Below, piece after piece: positions 1 to 11,475 of a stretch of DNA of 64,000 bases; positions within the stretch are counted from its first letter, which is position 1; each line of letters starts with the position of its first letter. Location: contig CM030834.1 of NCBI GenBank assembly GCA_018105865.1, forward strand, positions 12,394,719 to 12,458,718, in the 5' to 3' direction. The notes beneath the pieces are model-generated. The model was not told where the DNA came from and searched no databases. It saw only the letters and a list, made by a program, of their open reading frames with translations. Position numbers and translations under genes: made by a program. The DNA comes from Metaphire vulgaris (taxonomy: Eukaryota > Annelida > Clitellata > Crassiclitellata > Megascolecidae).

Positions 1-1014
1 AAAGGTGGAGAACGCCAACTCTGTTGCACCTGTTCAGTTTAAAGGGGAGACGAACTCTAGCGATGCAGAATAATTAATGACTGACTTTTGATGTGAGCGA
101 AGTTGCATTTTCTGGAATTACAGGTGTTGTCAAATGCCACGCCTTTTGGTCAATTGGTTCGCGAGTAAGCGACCACATGGACGCATGTACAGTAGAAGCA
201 TCGGTTAACCCCCCCCCCCCTCAGCGTTGCTGTCTCTCACATAGGCCTACTGGCCAGCTTAAAATACCGTTGTCTAATTCGGCTCATTTCTAATGCTGTC
301 AAAATTTGTCTAGATGTCACGGCTCGATCTTCAAGAAGGTTTGAACGATTTATCAGTCAATCACTCGCCCACAGCCCACCATAGCCAGTGGCGTAGCGTG
401 CACTTTTGCCGCATCTGGCACGCTACGCCTCCGATCGTAGCATCCCATTTCGAGAAAGCCAAGAGTCGCCTACTGCTATCGTTCACGATCAGTACCCACG
501 GCAAATTTTCGTCAGATGGTTAACCCCTTAACTGGGCAACCATTTGTAACTCAATGTAAAATGGACGAGTGTTACTCGGGGCACCCAGTTAAGAGGTTAA
601 TGTTCTTGTATTCAGGGCTAAGTCCAAGCTAGATTTAAATCGGCGAGATTGTATTCTCTGCGCAAAATTTCGACTCGTTATGCAAGAGAAAAGTACACAT
701 TCAACCTCAGCTGACTCCCAAGAGATTCTACAATTCAAAAGTCTGAAAATTTAAATTAAAAAATCCATTTTTACGTAACTCTGTCGGTCACATAATAATA
801 ATAAGACTAAGGTTATCAAGTCACGTGATTCGAATTCAAAGTACAGATAAACAAACAGGCTGGGTCTTATTGTTCCGCTGAATTCCGTATGGCAGCGATT
901 CTAGGCGTTCGATTCATACGTCAACGAACTGCCTCCATTTAAAGAAGTTCAAAAGCCACGTTCATTTCAAAACGCGTGAACGGTTTAATCGGTTAATTGA
1001 GAGCTAGAATAGAC
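1..1014. other. Upstream flank of the haemoglobin linker gene
   Basis: No coding exon is recognisable here. The stretch holds a short inverted pair around a GGCGTAGCGTGC core (about 388-427), a TTAA-bounded foldback at 520-600 and otherwise unique DNA. A promoter for the linker gene should lie near 900-1000, but I see no clear TATA box. The start codon at 1015 is preceded by a short leader with in-frame stop codons. Confidence 0.5.
520..600. mobile_element. Short TTAA-flanked foldback (piggyBac-like MITE candidate)
   Basis: TTAA at 520-523 and 597-600 bound an 81-bp stretch. Its ends are inverted copies: CCCCTTAACTGGG on the left, CCCAGTTAAGAGG on the right. TTAA target duplications are the hallmark of piggyBac-type transposition. 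The element has no coding capacity, so the superfamily call is an inference from the target site alone. Confidence 0.5.
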
Positions 1015-1249
1015 ATGCATCGGTGGATGATTCTGTTTCTTCTGGTGGCAGCGGTGACTGCATTGTCGAATGAGCACGATGATTATTATCGGTCGCAGCT
1101 GGAATTAAACGAGATAATACAACAGGACCTTAGACTCAATAGGGTCGTCAGCGAATTGAATAAAATCCGTGATCGATTCGCAAGTCTCAAACCGCTTGCA
1201 GATCCTCTTCAAGAAGTCACTCTCAATGCCAGAATCCGGTCCCTGGAAG
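1015..1249 (+). CDS. Haemoglobin linker exon 1: signal peptide and coiled coil
   Basis: Encodes residues 1-78 plus the first base of codon 79. The exon opens with MHRWMILFLLVAAVTALS, a typical secretory signal. A charged amphipathic helix follows, with hydrophobic residues at heptad spacing (LELNEII...RLNRVVSELNKI). The donor AAG|gtaagt is at 1250. Confidence 0.9.
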
Positions 1250-1487
1250 GTAAGTAAGTTCGTATCCTGTGTCGTTTTGTCGCCTGCATACTACTCAGTT
1301 CATTCGTTAACCTTTCATCGAACGCTGCAGTAGTCTACTATACAAAAAGACCCGACATATGGTTATTCAAAACAGTACAGCACGCCTGTTTAACTTAACC
1401 TTCCAAACTTTCCAAACACAGTAATTATTGTTTGTGTTAATGTCCATTATGCAAACATCTTGGAGAGAGAGGAGAGAAGAGAGAGAA

Positions 1488-1575
<88 letters not shown>

Positions 1576-4387
1576 GACCTATGCTACACCACAGTGGCTA
1601 CGCTAATGAGTGAATGGGTCCTCAGTTAGTTAAAACCGCGTGATGACCTAACGTACTGCTGCTGCTGCTGACCAAAGGTGATCTCTCCGGCTCTAATTCA
1701 GACGTCGTTTGCAGGGAGTCGATGCGAAAGACCTGAGCAGGTGGAATGCGGAGGGCGCTCCGTCGGAAAGTGCGTCAGCGACCTGTTCGTCTGCGATGGA
1801 ATCGTCGACTGCGCCAACGGAAGAGACGAAGACCCAAACATATGCAACGGTGAGCAGCAGAGATGGCTATACATCGCTCAGAATTACCCTTGACCCACGT
1901 GACCCATTTGACCCATGACCCACGTGACCAATTTGACCCATGACTCAGGTCTCAGTGGCGGCTCCAAGAATTATTGGTGGGGAGGGAGGATGCAATAATT
2001 TTTAGGAAGTTGGTGGGGGTGTGTGCAATGAATTTCTAGGTATTTTGTGGGGGATGAAATGAAATTCCGAAAAAGTTCGACATGCAAAAAGGGCATTAAC
2101 AGTGTTGCCCAGCAAATGTAGGGTAAATTTACCGAAAAAGGCTGATAAGCAAAAAAGGTATTCAGCTCTGTTTGCGCACGAATAACGTAAAAGCACGTAA
2201 AACGCTGAAAAAAGCTCGGTGCATGGGGGATGCATTCCCAGTCATCCCCAACGTGGAACCGCCCCTGACTCAGGTGATCTATTTGACTCATTTGACCAAT
2301 TGCCGTCTCTGATGAGCGCGAGCAGACACGATCGAGAGTCAACGACCTAGGGGTCCTAGGTCATATACGGTCTACAGCAGCAAGGATGCCTATTGCCTAC
2401 AGTGTATTTTCCACAGGCTTAAAGAGTGTACAGTGTACAGTATTAGCATATTATATAAAATAATTTACGTTTCGAACATAAATTGTGGTTTTATTTCGCT
2501 TGTTCTCGAAAACCGAGACACACAGTGCTAAGGACCAGACACCGTTTAACAGTGGCGGGTCTACAGTGGGGGGGGGGTGAGTGGGGATGCATCCTCCATC
2601 GGACTTTTCCGGACTTTTTGCTTGTGAAACCAATTTTTTGGTAAAAGTCTAGTAAAACTACGGGAAAAAACTGCGGATGACCTTTTTTGCTTGTTAAACT
2701 ATTTTTCGGTAAAAGTGTGTAGCAAAATTAGAGGATAAAATTCCCTTTTGTCCGCCTTTTTCGGCAAAGTGTATTGATTTTTTTCGCTTCTCTTTTCATC
2801 CCCCGCCCTCGCCAACTTCCTATGAATTCATTTCATCTCCCCCACCACCAAGAAATCCCGGAACCGCCACTGCCGCTTAAGTTTCAACCGTTCTAACTAA
2901 TCTATAACTGACAGGCGTTTTCAATTTACAGAAATTTGAGAAATTATTAGGCAAAACAGGTTTGAAAATTTGAAGCATAGACCGACAGTCGCGGAGCCTA
3001 CTTTATGGAAGCGGCTTCGTATTTTCGAACGAAAAACACGCGATTTAAAATTTAAATAGACTTAGGCTACTTTCACGACGTTTGACTTTTGTCGCGTTGT
3101 TTTTCTTCACTGTCATCATCATCATCATCATCACCACCACCATCACCATCGTCATCATCGTCATCGTAATGAAATTTTGTCGTAGTTTTCATCTCTTAAT
3201 AATGACGATCACCATCGTCGTCGTCGTCATCGTCATTGTCATGTAATTTAGTCGACTTTGTCGTAGTTTTCATCTCTTGACAATGACGATCATCGTCGTT
3301 GTCATCATCATCATAAGCATTATTAGCAGCATCCGCAGCTTTGCGTCTAACAAATTATTGCCTATACCACTAATTTGGTCAGCGTGCCAAACGTCATTGG
3401 TAACGTCATTTGGAATCTGGTCGAAAAGTAGAGCACCTTTAGGGTTTTTAATTATTACAAAAAAGTGTCCGGAGACAGAAAAATATATACTCTTCAGCTC
3501 TCGTCGTCTTGATCCGGATATATATATCTTATTATATAATTCTCGATGTCTGTCCGTCGCGTCTGTCCGTCCGCAACACGGCGGGTATTGGAAGACGCTG
3601 TTGTCATTGACAACCAAATATTGTTTAATCAAAACGGAGCGTTTAACGAAGCGTCTTAATTGCAGCTTAAACCCCCGTCCCCCCTTCCCTCACCCCATCC
3701 CTCTCCCAATCGCCCAGGCTCCAACCCATTCCCGCCCCGGCCCCACACCCCCTTTCCCCTTTCCTATCCCCATCTCTTTCCCTCTCCCCATCCCCTCCCA
3801 ATCGCCCCGGCCCAACCCATTCCGACCCCGGCCCCAAACCACCCCGTTCCCCTTCCCTCTCCCCAACCCTTTTCCCTCTCCCATCCTTCTCCCAATCGCC
3901 CCGGCCCCAACCCATTCCAGCCCCGGCTCCAAACCCCCGTTCCCCTTCCCTCTCCCCATCCCCTTCCCTCTCCCAATCGCCCTCCCAATCACCCCCCGGC
4001 CCCAACCCATTCCGGCCACGGCCCCAAACCCCTTCCCCTCCCCTTCCCTCCCCAACCCTTTTCCCTCTCCCCATCCCTTTCCCAATCGCCCCGGCCCCAA
4101 CCCATTTGAGGCCCTGGCCCCAAACCCCGTTCCCCTTCCTCTCCTCTCCCCCCATCCCTTTTCCCTCTCCCCATCCCTCTCCCAATCGCCCTGGCACCAA
4201 CCCATTCCTGCCCCGGCCCCAAACCCCCGTTCCCCTTCCCTTTCCCATCCCCTTCCCCCTCTCCCCATCCCTTCCCCAATCGCCCAAGCCCTGTTTCCAA
4301 ACCTACACAACGCTGCTCCGAAAACCCGTACAACCCACTTTCCTCCTCCCAAACTTCCCTTCCCTCTCCCAATGCCCTGCTCCCCGT

Positions 4388-4457
<70 letters not shown>

Positions 4458-5430
4458 TAGCCTCAATACCTATTGTTTTTAAATTTTACTCCTCAAGTGG
4501 GGATTAAATTTTCAGACGCCGTCACCGTACTGGGGATTTTTTAATTTTTGGAAAAGCGTTCTTCAGAAATGATTGATGTAACGTTTTAAATTTGCTATAT
4601 CTCAGGCTATATAGGAGCCAAAAAGATGAGGTTTGCACCATTGTTTAGATTGTTTATTCCTCTTTCTAACCGTCCGTGCAAAACAAAAAAATTTGGGGGT
4701 AGAGTCCACTTTACGGCCTAAAATATCACCCTCTTCCCCCGAAAAATTTTTAAAGCCCCCTAGCAAAATATTTTCAGCGGTAACCCCACTTTGGTCAGCG
4801 GAAAAGTTGCTAAGGGATGTCAGAGGAACAAAATAAACCAAAAATTTTGAAAATCGGTTGACATTTGGCAAAGATCTATCAATTCTAACCCGATGACCCC
4901 AATGTTTGAACATAATTATTATCGGCGAATTTCGCGAAAGTTTTGAATTCTGAGAAAGTTTGCATTTTTTGAAATTGCTACATCTCGGGCTATATAAGAG
5001 CTAAGAAGATGAGGTTTGCACCATTGTTTAGCTATTTTATCCCTCTTTCTAACCCTCTGTGCAAAACAAAAAGTCCAGCGTTCACGAGGTTTGCGACAAT
5101 CAAGTGAGAATGAGTAGCAGGCTGTTGCTCGGCGTGAAAAATCAGCACAGCAAACAAGAGAATCAAGCACTGCATGTCGTTCGACATTGCCAAATCAGTA
5201 CACCTTCCTTGACTATCAAGTTTCAGAAAATTCATGCGAATGGGCGTTAACTCGGTTGAAGGAAAAGGCGGCGAGTTAAGGACAATTAATTGCGCAAAAT
5301 GCTATTGCATTTGCGCAAAATCGGGTGGTAAAACAGCCAATCTCCCCGTCATAAGATGCTATTGCATTTGCACAAAATCGGGTGGTAAAACAGCCAATCT
5401 ACCCCGTCATTTTTGACGGGTAAACACCTA

Positions 5431-5482
<52 letters not shown>

Positions 5483-5894
5483 CGGGCAGTGCGGAGATGG
5501 CTGTAATCTGTCTTCTTTTGACCTTGCAGTTGACAACGTGAAGGTCGGTAACACGTTCATCGGTTACAGCTATTGGAATCACTGTCGCATGAGCGGCATC
5601 TATCGTACGATGCTAGTCATAACGAAAAGCCGGCGCGACGCCATCTTTGCGTCTCGCATCTGGATGGGCGGCTACGTCCTGAATCAGTTCGTCCACGGCG
5701 AGCAGAAGTACGACGTCGTGGGACACTTCAACTTCGGCAAACGGCGTATCATCCTGACGCCCGCCAATCAGACGGGCAGCGACCTGGCCGTCGAATGTCA
5801 GTTCAACCGAGGCGACGACATCCACCTCGGCTGCAAACTAGTCAACCCGGGTACATTCATCGTCTGTGGAACGCTCGTCATGGTGAAGCTGTAG
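1015..5894 (+). CDS. Giant extracellular haemoglobin linker subunit (three exons)
   Basis: Joining 1015-1249, 1715-1849 and 5530-5894 gives a complete 244-residue protein; both introns are phase 1 with GT-AG ends. Residues 1-18 form a hydrophobic signal peptide, so the product is secreted. Residues about 25-75 form a heptad-like helix, as expected for the linker coiled coil. Residues 82-122 carry six Cys (82, 90, 98, 105, 111, 122) and the acidic DGxxDC...GxDE pattern of an LDL-receptor class A calcium-binding module. Residues 125-244 form the C-terminal globular domain, with Cys at 142, 213, 225 and 236 and a possible glycosylation sequon at N203. In annelids such linkers are non-haem subunits that scaffold globin dodecamers into the hexagonal bilayer blood pigment. 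Length and order match the family. Which linker paralogue (L1-L4 type) this is cannot be told here. ATG 1015 is the only Met that begins the signal peptide. Confidence 0.92.
1462..1572. repeat. (GA)n microsatellite in linker intron 1
   Basis: About 110 bases of nearly pure GA, with a few interruptions at the left end, inside the 465-bp first intron. It opens an arginine/glutamate-rich reading frame that is not a gene. Confidence 0.95.
1715..1849 (+). CDS. Haemoglobin linker exon 2: LDL-receptor class A module
   Basis: The acceptor tttgcag precedes 1715 and the donor gtgagc follows 1849. The 45-residue stretch contains all six module cysteines and the acidic calcium-ligand cluster near DGIVDC and GRDEDP. 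The module being a single symmetric (phase 1-1) exon is the usual arrangement for shuffled LDL-A domains. Confidence 0.92.
1951..2267. mobile_element. hAT-type MITE, family B, in linker intron 2
   Basis: Starts CTCAGTGGCGGCTCC and ends GGAACCGCCCCTG, with ACTCAGGT on both sides (1943-1950 and 2268-2275). The interior shares the GGGGATGCATYCCC block with the copies at 2550 and 42376. Its left TIR edge is two bases offset from the usual position. Confidence 0.65.
2550..2872. mobile_element. hAT-type MITE, family B
   Basis: Ends are CAGTGGCGG and CCGCCACTG. The flanking 8-mers are CCGTTTAA (2542-2549) and CCGCTTAA (2873-2880), one mismatch. The interior carries GTGGGGATGCATCC and several GACCTTTTTTGCTTGT-like blocks seen in other elements of this window. 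It sits inside linker intron 2. Confidence 0.75.
3111..3310. repeat. (CAT/CGT)n trinucleotide tracts with a local tandem duplication
   Basis: Degenerate CAT, CAC and CGT triplets occur in three blocks, separated by two copies of a unit containing TTTTGTCGTAGTTTTCATCT (near 3175 and 3256). This looks like a tandem duplication of about 80 bp followed by triplet expansion. Confidence 0.8.
3665..4300. repeat. C-rich minisatellite, unit about 95 bp
   Basis: About six and a half copies of a unit built on AATCGCCCCGGCCCCAACCC followed by CCTTCCC/CTCCCC runs. The core recurs near 3708, 3800, 3894, 3990, 4084, 4182 and 4278. The tract has almost no G on this strand, so the complement is very G-rich. 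Long proline-rich or glycine-rich frames here are by-products of base composition. Confidence 0.9.
4388..4454. repeat. (TA)n microsatellite
   Basis: A pure TA tract directly after the C-rich minisatellite, inside the Helitron-like element. Confidence 0.95.
4594..5071. repeat. Direct repeat pair inside the Helitron-like element
   Basis: The stretch 4594-4688 and the stretch 4977-5071 are about 95-base direct copies, about 383 bases apart. They share GAGGTTTGCACCATTGTTTA and a CCTCTTTCTAACC block. A smaller pair, sharing ATTGCATTTGC and CGGGTGGTAAAACAGCCAATC, occurs near 5306-5400. Confidence 0.8.
5432..5480. repeat. (TA)n microsatellite abutting the Helitron 3' end
   Basis: The TA run begins with the T that follows the CTAG terminus. 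The element either inserted in a TA tract or seeded one. The run lies about 50 bases before the acceptor of linker exon 3. Confidence 0.9.
5530..5894 (+). CDS. Haemoglobin linker exon 3: C-terminal globular domain
   Basis: The acceptor accttgcag ends at 5529 and the TAG stop is 5892-5894. The exon encodes residues 125-244, ending with a hydrophobic strand TFIVCGTLVMVKL. It is markedly more GC-rich than the surrounding DNA, consistent with selection on coding sequence. It sits between two Helitron-like 3' ends at 5431 and 6389. Confidence 0.9.
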
Positions 5895-6030
5895 CATGCA
5901 GCCTGCATGCCTATATACAGTATATATACCTGGCGCAGGGTTTCAACCGACAACGCCGTCCACGAACTTATTAACGGCCGTTAAGAATTTGGATAAGAAT
6001 TCCGATGTAACAGTATAACCAATCAGTTTA

Positions 6031-6036
6031 AATAAA
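6031..6036 (+). promoter_or_regulatory. Polyadenylation signal for the linker gene
   Basis: AATAAA lies 137 bases after the linker stop codon, a normal 3' UTR distance. It is the first canonical hexamer on this strand after the stop. Confidence 0.65.
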
Positions 6037-6388
6037 GTAATTAAGCCTATATCAGAGCCAATTGCAAGCGTCTATCGTCGGCTTCCCTTCAAACGCACGT
6101 AGTTTTGTTTCTATTTGGATACCTTCGAGCCGATGCACTTACTTGTACCCGAGTCGATTGGGTGAGCGCCTGGAACATAAACAACGCAAGTTTTTGTCTG
6201 GTCTGAAACCAATGTTCAAAGGTTCGAGGCGGAAGGCCCTAGTTTCATTAAAATTTCATTAAGATTAATTTTTATTGTATAGAAAATTGCGGGTTTGCCT
6301 GAATGAGCATAAGTATTTCCCACTCTTGTTTAAGTACAGCCAACCAATTACTGCAACTATTATTGCTATTAAAGCGTTTTATTAATAA
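6037..6388. other. Linker 3' flank without recognisable genes
   Basis: About 350 bases between the polyadenylation signal and the minus-strand Helitron-like element. I see no exon, terminal repeat or tandem array here. Confidence 0.5.
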
Positions 6389-7336
6389 CTAGCTTTTAAC
6401 CCGTCAAAAATGACGGGGGAGAGTGGTTATCTCCTTCCCCGATTTTTTTTGCAAAAGTTCGTATTATCACATATAACAGTTTTTTAATCTGAAACTGTAA
6501 AATGAATGCGTAGATTATCATTTAAAATTTGTCCTATGTGCTCACTGGGTGGTCATGTTCCCCTCTCCACCACAGGGGCTGCACACAATAACGCCCTTCG
6601 ATTCCATTTGTATTTGGTCTCCCATAAGAGATGCACCCCAGTGTTACCTACGGCCGCCTTTTGGGCATACGGCTCATTTTGGGCTTTCGGACCCAACGGG
6701 GCTTTACCTCTCACGGAGGGCTTGGATTTTTTCTCCCCGAGGGGCTGTGCCTCAGTGTAGGATAAAACCACCACGGGGGCTGGGGCTAGATCTCCCACGG
6801 AAAGCTGCGCTTCCAGTAAGGCCTACGGCCTCACATGGGGCTGCGGCCCCACATGTGAGGCTGCGCCCTACGGAAAACTGCGCCCCCAGTAAGGCCTATG
6901 GCCTCACATGAGGGTGCGCCCCCAGTAGGACCTGTGACCCCACACGTGGGGCTGCGCCCCTCAGTGGGCCTACGGCCTCCCTCGGGGGCTTGGGCTTGGT
7001 CTCCGACGGGAGGCTGCGCCCCACCCCACGTCGGTTGATGCTTGGTTTACGACGGGAGGCTGCGCCTCCTTCCAGTTGGGTCTACAGGCTATACGGCCCA
7101 ACACGGGGGACTGCGTCCCCAGTAGGGCCCACGGCGCCACACGGTGTACTGCGCCGCCAGCGGTGCCGTACAACGTGCAGGCAATCAAGACGATTCGTTA
7201 AGCTGCAATGAATACGCAGCGTCAAACGCTACTTCGATTAATTAAAGTTTCGTTGTTAATGGCAACAACGTCCTCCAAAATCTGCCGTGTATCGTGACCG
7301 ACAGACAGACCGGACATCGAGAATTATATAATAAGA
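6389..7336 (-). mobile_element. Helitron-like non-autonomous element, minus strand
   Basis: Read on the minus strand it begins TCTTATTATATAATTCTCG at 7336 and ends with the hairpin CCCGTCATTTTTGACGGG, eight bases, then CTAG at 6392-6389, followed by T. The first ~140 bases match the plus-strand element at 3527 (shared GACAGACAT, GTTAA, GTTG.CAA blocks). The interior is a different GC-rich array, so the two copies share only their ends. Confidence 0.7.
6570..7175. repeat. GC-rich degenerate tandem array inside the minus-strand Helitron
   Basis: Repeated modules of the type GGCCTACGGCCTCACATGGG and GGCTGCGCCCC, with many short palindromes. Units are irregular, roughly 60-80 bases. Frames across it change every repeat and show no conserved protein. 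Confidence 0.75.
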
Positions 7337-8088
7337 TTAATTACTGTGAAAAATTAAAGTATCGTAAATTCTTTAGCGACATTTATAAAACGTTCATGCT
7401 AGTTTTACACCAACAACTTAACAAATTTGCTCTTATAAGGTGTAGGCTACTCCAAGTATTTCCGAGTTTTATTTACTTTTTGGGCCATAGGCTACTTACT
7501 TCTTTCATAACCAGCTTCAACCCCATTTATGGATATTCCTCTTATTTATAGTTTTATACAGTATGATATTCAAAATTATATTCAGGCCTAGCATTTTCCT
7601 CAAAACTGAACACAAATAATGATCCAATTATAAATCTAAACTTTAAGAACGTTCAGTAATGCCGGTTCTAACAAGCTACTATCACTCTTAGAATTTGACT
7701 GTGTGGTAGTTTTTTTATACGACTGATAAACAGGTTTAAACCTAGTATACAGTGTAGTAAAATAATGTGACGATCCTTTTGGAACGTCATATCAAAGATA
7801 TAACATATGGAAACAAAAACGGAAAAAGCAGCTCCTTGGTGTCCTAAGCACCGACAAATCTTGGCGTCTCCTCCTTTCCACGCTGACCCAGTTCATTTTA
7901 GCTGTTTACCTGTGTGACCAGGCATGCAAGTGCAGGTTGTAGCAGTATAAGATTTGTTTATATAATAACGCAGCATACCTTACAAACCATGTCAACTTAG
8001 CCACGCATAGGCTGCATAAAGTTCCACAAAATGCAATTCAACATCTATATATTTCTATATTTCAAAAACATAGTGTATACAAGCTACG

Positions 8089-8272
8089 CAGTGGCGGATC
8101 CACAGGAGGCTCCGGGGGTCCGTGCCCACCTATTGAGTGCCTGGCCCCCAGTGGCCCCCCTGTTGGGACCCTATACTTAATACTACATACCTAACAACAC
8201 ATGGTTGGCCCATGATTAGAAGTTGCCACCCCAACGCCGCCCCCCAATTGCCAAATCCTGGAGCCGCCACTG
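8089..8272. mobile_element. hAT-type MITE, family A
   Basis: CAGTGGCGGATCCA at the left and TGGAGCCGCCACTG at the right, flanked by perfect 8-bp duplications AAGCTACG (8081-8088, 8273-8280). The interior matches the other family A copies, sharing GGGACCCTATACTTAAT and GATTAGAAGTTGCC. Confidence 0.88.
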
Positions 8273-8660
8273 AAGCTACGATCCGATAGTAATTTTTCTA
8301 AATGTCATTTCTGCTTTGCGGTGTCCTTTGGTCCTGGTGCAAGCCCTTGGCGCGTGCTTTGTCTAAGTAATGGTAATTACGCCACTGTGTGGGAGGCTCT
8401 AAGGTTTTGTCATCTGATCTAAAATACATTTCTTTAGTATCGTTGATCTCCACAAAGAAGAAAGCCTTATCATTTTACTCAACTTGTGGAGTTAAGAAAT
8501 CCGCAGTAGGTTGATTGCTCGTCTCACCCATTTCTAAATAGGTGATCAGCAGCTCAGCGTAACCATATTGATTTTCCCATTTTGTTCGCATCAAAGCCTC
8601 GTACTTGGATAAACGTGCAAGTGAGCCTATCTTTAGCTCGAAAGGCAATTCTGTGTAGAC

Positions 8661-8830
8661 CAGGGTTTAATCTAGGCCGTTTCCGGGGGCGGGAATTGCC
8701 CCTTTTCTCCCGGAATTTTCAAATTCCCCCTGGAAATTTTGGCATGCTACATCAACTAACAGCAGCCTCTTAGCTGACTTCCCCCGGACTTGTCAGTCCC
8801 TCCGGAGTCCAGAGTCTAGATAAAACACTG
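8661..8830. mobile_element. hAT-type MITE, CAGGG/CACTG ends
   Basis: Ends CAGGGTTTAATCTAG and CTAGATAAAACACTG are inverted copies with a few mismatches. The flanks GTGTAGAC (8653-8660) and GTGGAGAC (8831-8838) are 8-bp duplications with one mismatch. Confidence 0.7.
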
Positions 8831-9945
8831 GTGGAGACCAATATCGAAATTGGTCATTGGCTTGAAATGTCAAGACGACTTTCGCAAATTATTAAAAGAA
8901 ACTTCGAGCGAGAAGAAAGTTTCGCACTCTCAAAAGTGCAACCTGCATAATTTAGCGACAGATTCTTCGTGCAAACCGATGAGAATATTTTATCATGAAA
9001 ATGGGGGTGGGAGTGATTTCCTATAAGCTTTCATAGTGCTTGCAAATTGCTCAGAGACTCAGAATTTGTATCTATTATCATCTCAAATCTTTAGCTGTTG
9101 AGACTCCTCCCCAGACCCTGCAGGGAGTTCACGATACTCCTCCCCAATCCTCTAGGGTCGGACGAAGTTGGTCTGATAGGGCTTCATATTCTGGAACCTG
9201 CATGGCTACACCGCTACTTAATTAAAATTAGCCTCACTCGACAAAATTGTAAGATCAGGCGTTGATGAATCGATCTGAGCATTCAAATTGCCGAACCAAA
9301 TGGTATTCCGGGCAAAAATGTCACGCACCTCAATGCCTCAAACCAGCCATAGTTAGGTCAACAGCTGCTTTTGATACCTGGCGAAGGAAGGTTCCTGGGC
9401 GATTGCAATGTTTCCTTCTCTTACAATAATTAGGCCTACAGACTACAGTATAGGCCATGTAATTGTCTTTTTAAGGTCGTCTTTCCAGCCACGTGTGATG
9501 CTATCGATCGTGCTATCAGCAATATAATTAGCGCAACAAAGCCAGCTAATGAGCAGTCATTATCATACGTGACAATAAGTTATCTGCTAATCTGTTCGAA
9601 GCGCCATGCGTGCGGATGATGACTCATCGCGTGACCTAAAAACACTAATTTCACACAGACGGTTGTCACGCGCCGGGAAAATTCGCGAATTGATATAGAG
9701 CACAGAGACTGCTACGTAGCAGGTCTGTTTGTATCGCGGTTGCGCCGCATAAATAGAACAGAAAAGGTCGTCATCGTCGTCGTCGTCGTCGTGGGTTGCC
9801 GAGCGCGCGGGTGGATCGATAGGAGGAGACGCTGCTGTGTGTAAAGCGTGATGAGACATGAATTGATTCGAATGAATGGAAAGGCGCGCCACGGCAAAAT
9901 TAAGCGCAGCGCCACAGACGACGACGACGACGACGACGAGAGGAT

Positions 9946-10075
<130 letters not shown>

Positions 10076-10381
10076 GTCAGCATGGCCATTCGCGCGTCCC
10101 AGTAATAAATATACAATTATTGATCATTAACCGGTTGACATATCAGCGAATGCTGTTTTAAGCATGCGTTATGCGCTGTGTTCATTACTGCGCAGAAATA
10201 ATAAGCAGTCAACGGACGACGTTATACAGTTATACAGTATAAGGTGGAATATTTTGCCTACGACTGTAGTAGGCCTGAAGACGCCGGCCAGTCTCAACGT
10301 AAACTCACAACTCACTCTGTACTTTCGACCTTTTGACGGAAAATTCTGAGGGGAATATGAGCATTGAAACGGGTACGGAGT

Positions 10382-10690
<309 letters not shown>

Positions 10691-11085
10691 CAGATTATTG
10701 ACCGGGAACTATTGTTGCAGCCAGCAGAGTCTTAGCGACAGGTCGTAAAAGTCGTTGGTTGCAGGCATATATATGTCTGTATACAGTAACATTAGGACTG
10801 CGACAGTTTATAGGCGTTACCATTACTCGCGTGAATCGTTAGAAATCATTGGTCTGCTTTTCAAATGAGCCTAAATTTAACTTATTTAACTCTATAATTA
10901 TTAACCTGTATAGTCTCACGGCTGAACTCTACTAGAGTGCAAAACATTGAATTTTCGAAACTGCTTCGCGGTTTTAAAGCGCGTCTTTCGACATACATTG
11001 ATGCGTCGACTTGAAGCCACAGCCGAGTGATTTTCGCTGAAATCGCCAGTCTGTAATAATAATTCTAAATTCTGGGGAGTTCAGG

Positions 11086-11397
11086 ATGTCTGCAAATGCA
11101 TCTAACGGAGCATCTGAAAATGGAACGACCAAGGCGGTCGAACAGCGCTGCCCGTCGACCAGATACTGGTACGTCTTCATGGCGTCCAGTCTGATAACCT
11201 TTGCCGTTGGACTGATCCTAATTGTCGCATGGAAGATCGTAAAGTGGTGCTGGAAAACGCACGTCCAGGATCTGAGGAAACTTCGGCCAAATGCGGCAGC
11301 TGAAGAGACTGGAGCCGAATCGGTTGGATGGATGACGGAGGCCAAAGACTGGGCTGGCGAACTTCTGTCTGGTCAAAGGAAGCTAGGACGGCTATTG
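11086..11397 (+). CDS. slo: Slo exon 1: N-terminus, S0 and S0-S1 linker
   Basis: Residues 1-104. S0 is [20 protein letters not shown] (28-47); the signature [18 protein letters not shown] (about 81-98) is the conserved BK S0-S1 linker. The only in-phase end is CTATTG|gcgagt, a GC donor at 11398. The junction GRLL|NSTVL then aligns without gap to the BK family. A TA microsatellite begins just downstream. Confidence 0.9.
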
Positions 11398-11408
11398 GCG
11401 AGTTTGCT

Positions 11409-11475
<67 letters not shown>

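Larger units (their letters stand above)
3527..5431 (+). mobile_element. Helitron-like non-autonomous element, plus strand
   Basis: The 5' end is TCTTATTATATAATTCTCG after an A. The 3' end is a hairpin (CCCGTCA-TTTT-TGACGGG, about 5403-5420), seven bases, then CTAG followed by T. TC at the 5' end, a hairpin just before CTRR at the 3' end and insertion between A and T define Helitrons. The same 5' sequence and hairpin occur in the opposite orientation at 7336 and 6389, so the boundaries are supported by two copies. No Rep/helicase ORF is present. The interior holds a C-rich minisatellite, a TA tract and local duplications. The whole element lies in linker intron 2. Confidence 0.7.

Noticed and set aside
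997..1014. Upstream TTG start for the linker protein
   Set aside because: ATG at 1015 directly begins the signal peptide; animal translation rarely uses TTG.
3277..4482. Long proline-rich plus-strand frame and glycine-rich minus-strand frames
   Set aside because: They arise from the C-rich minisatellite and TA tract; the period of the DNA repeat, not codons, explains them, and frames on both strands are open.
5573..5974. 133-residue frame overlapping linker exon 3
   Set aside because: Out-of-frame shadow of the GC-rich exon; the linker frame is the one with family residues.
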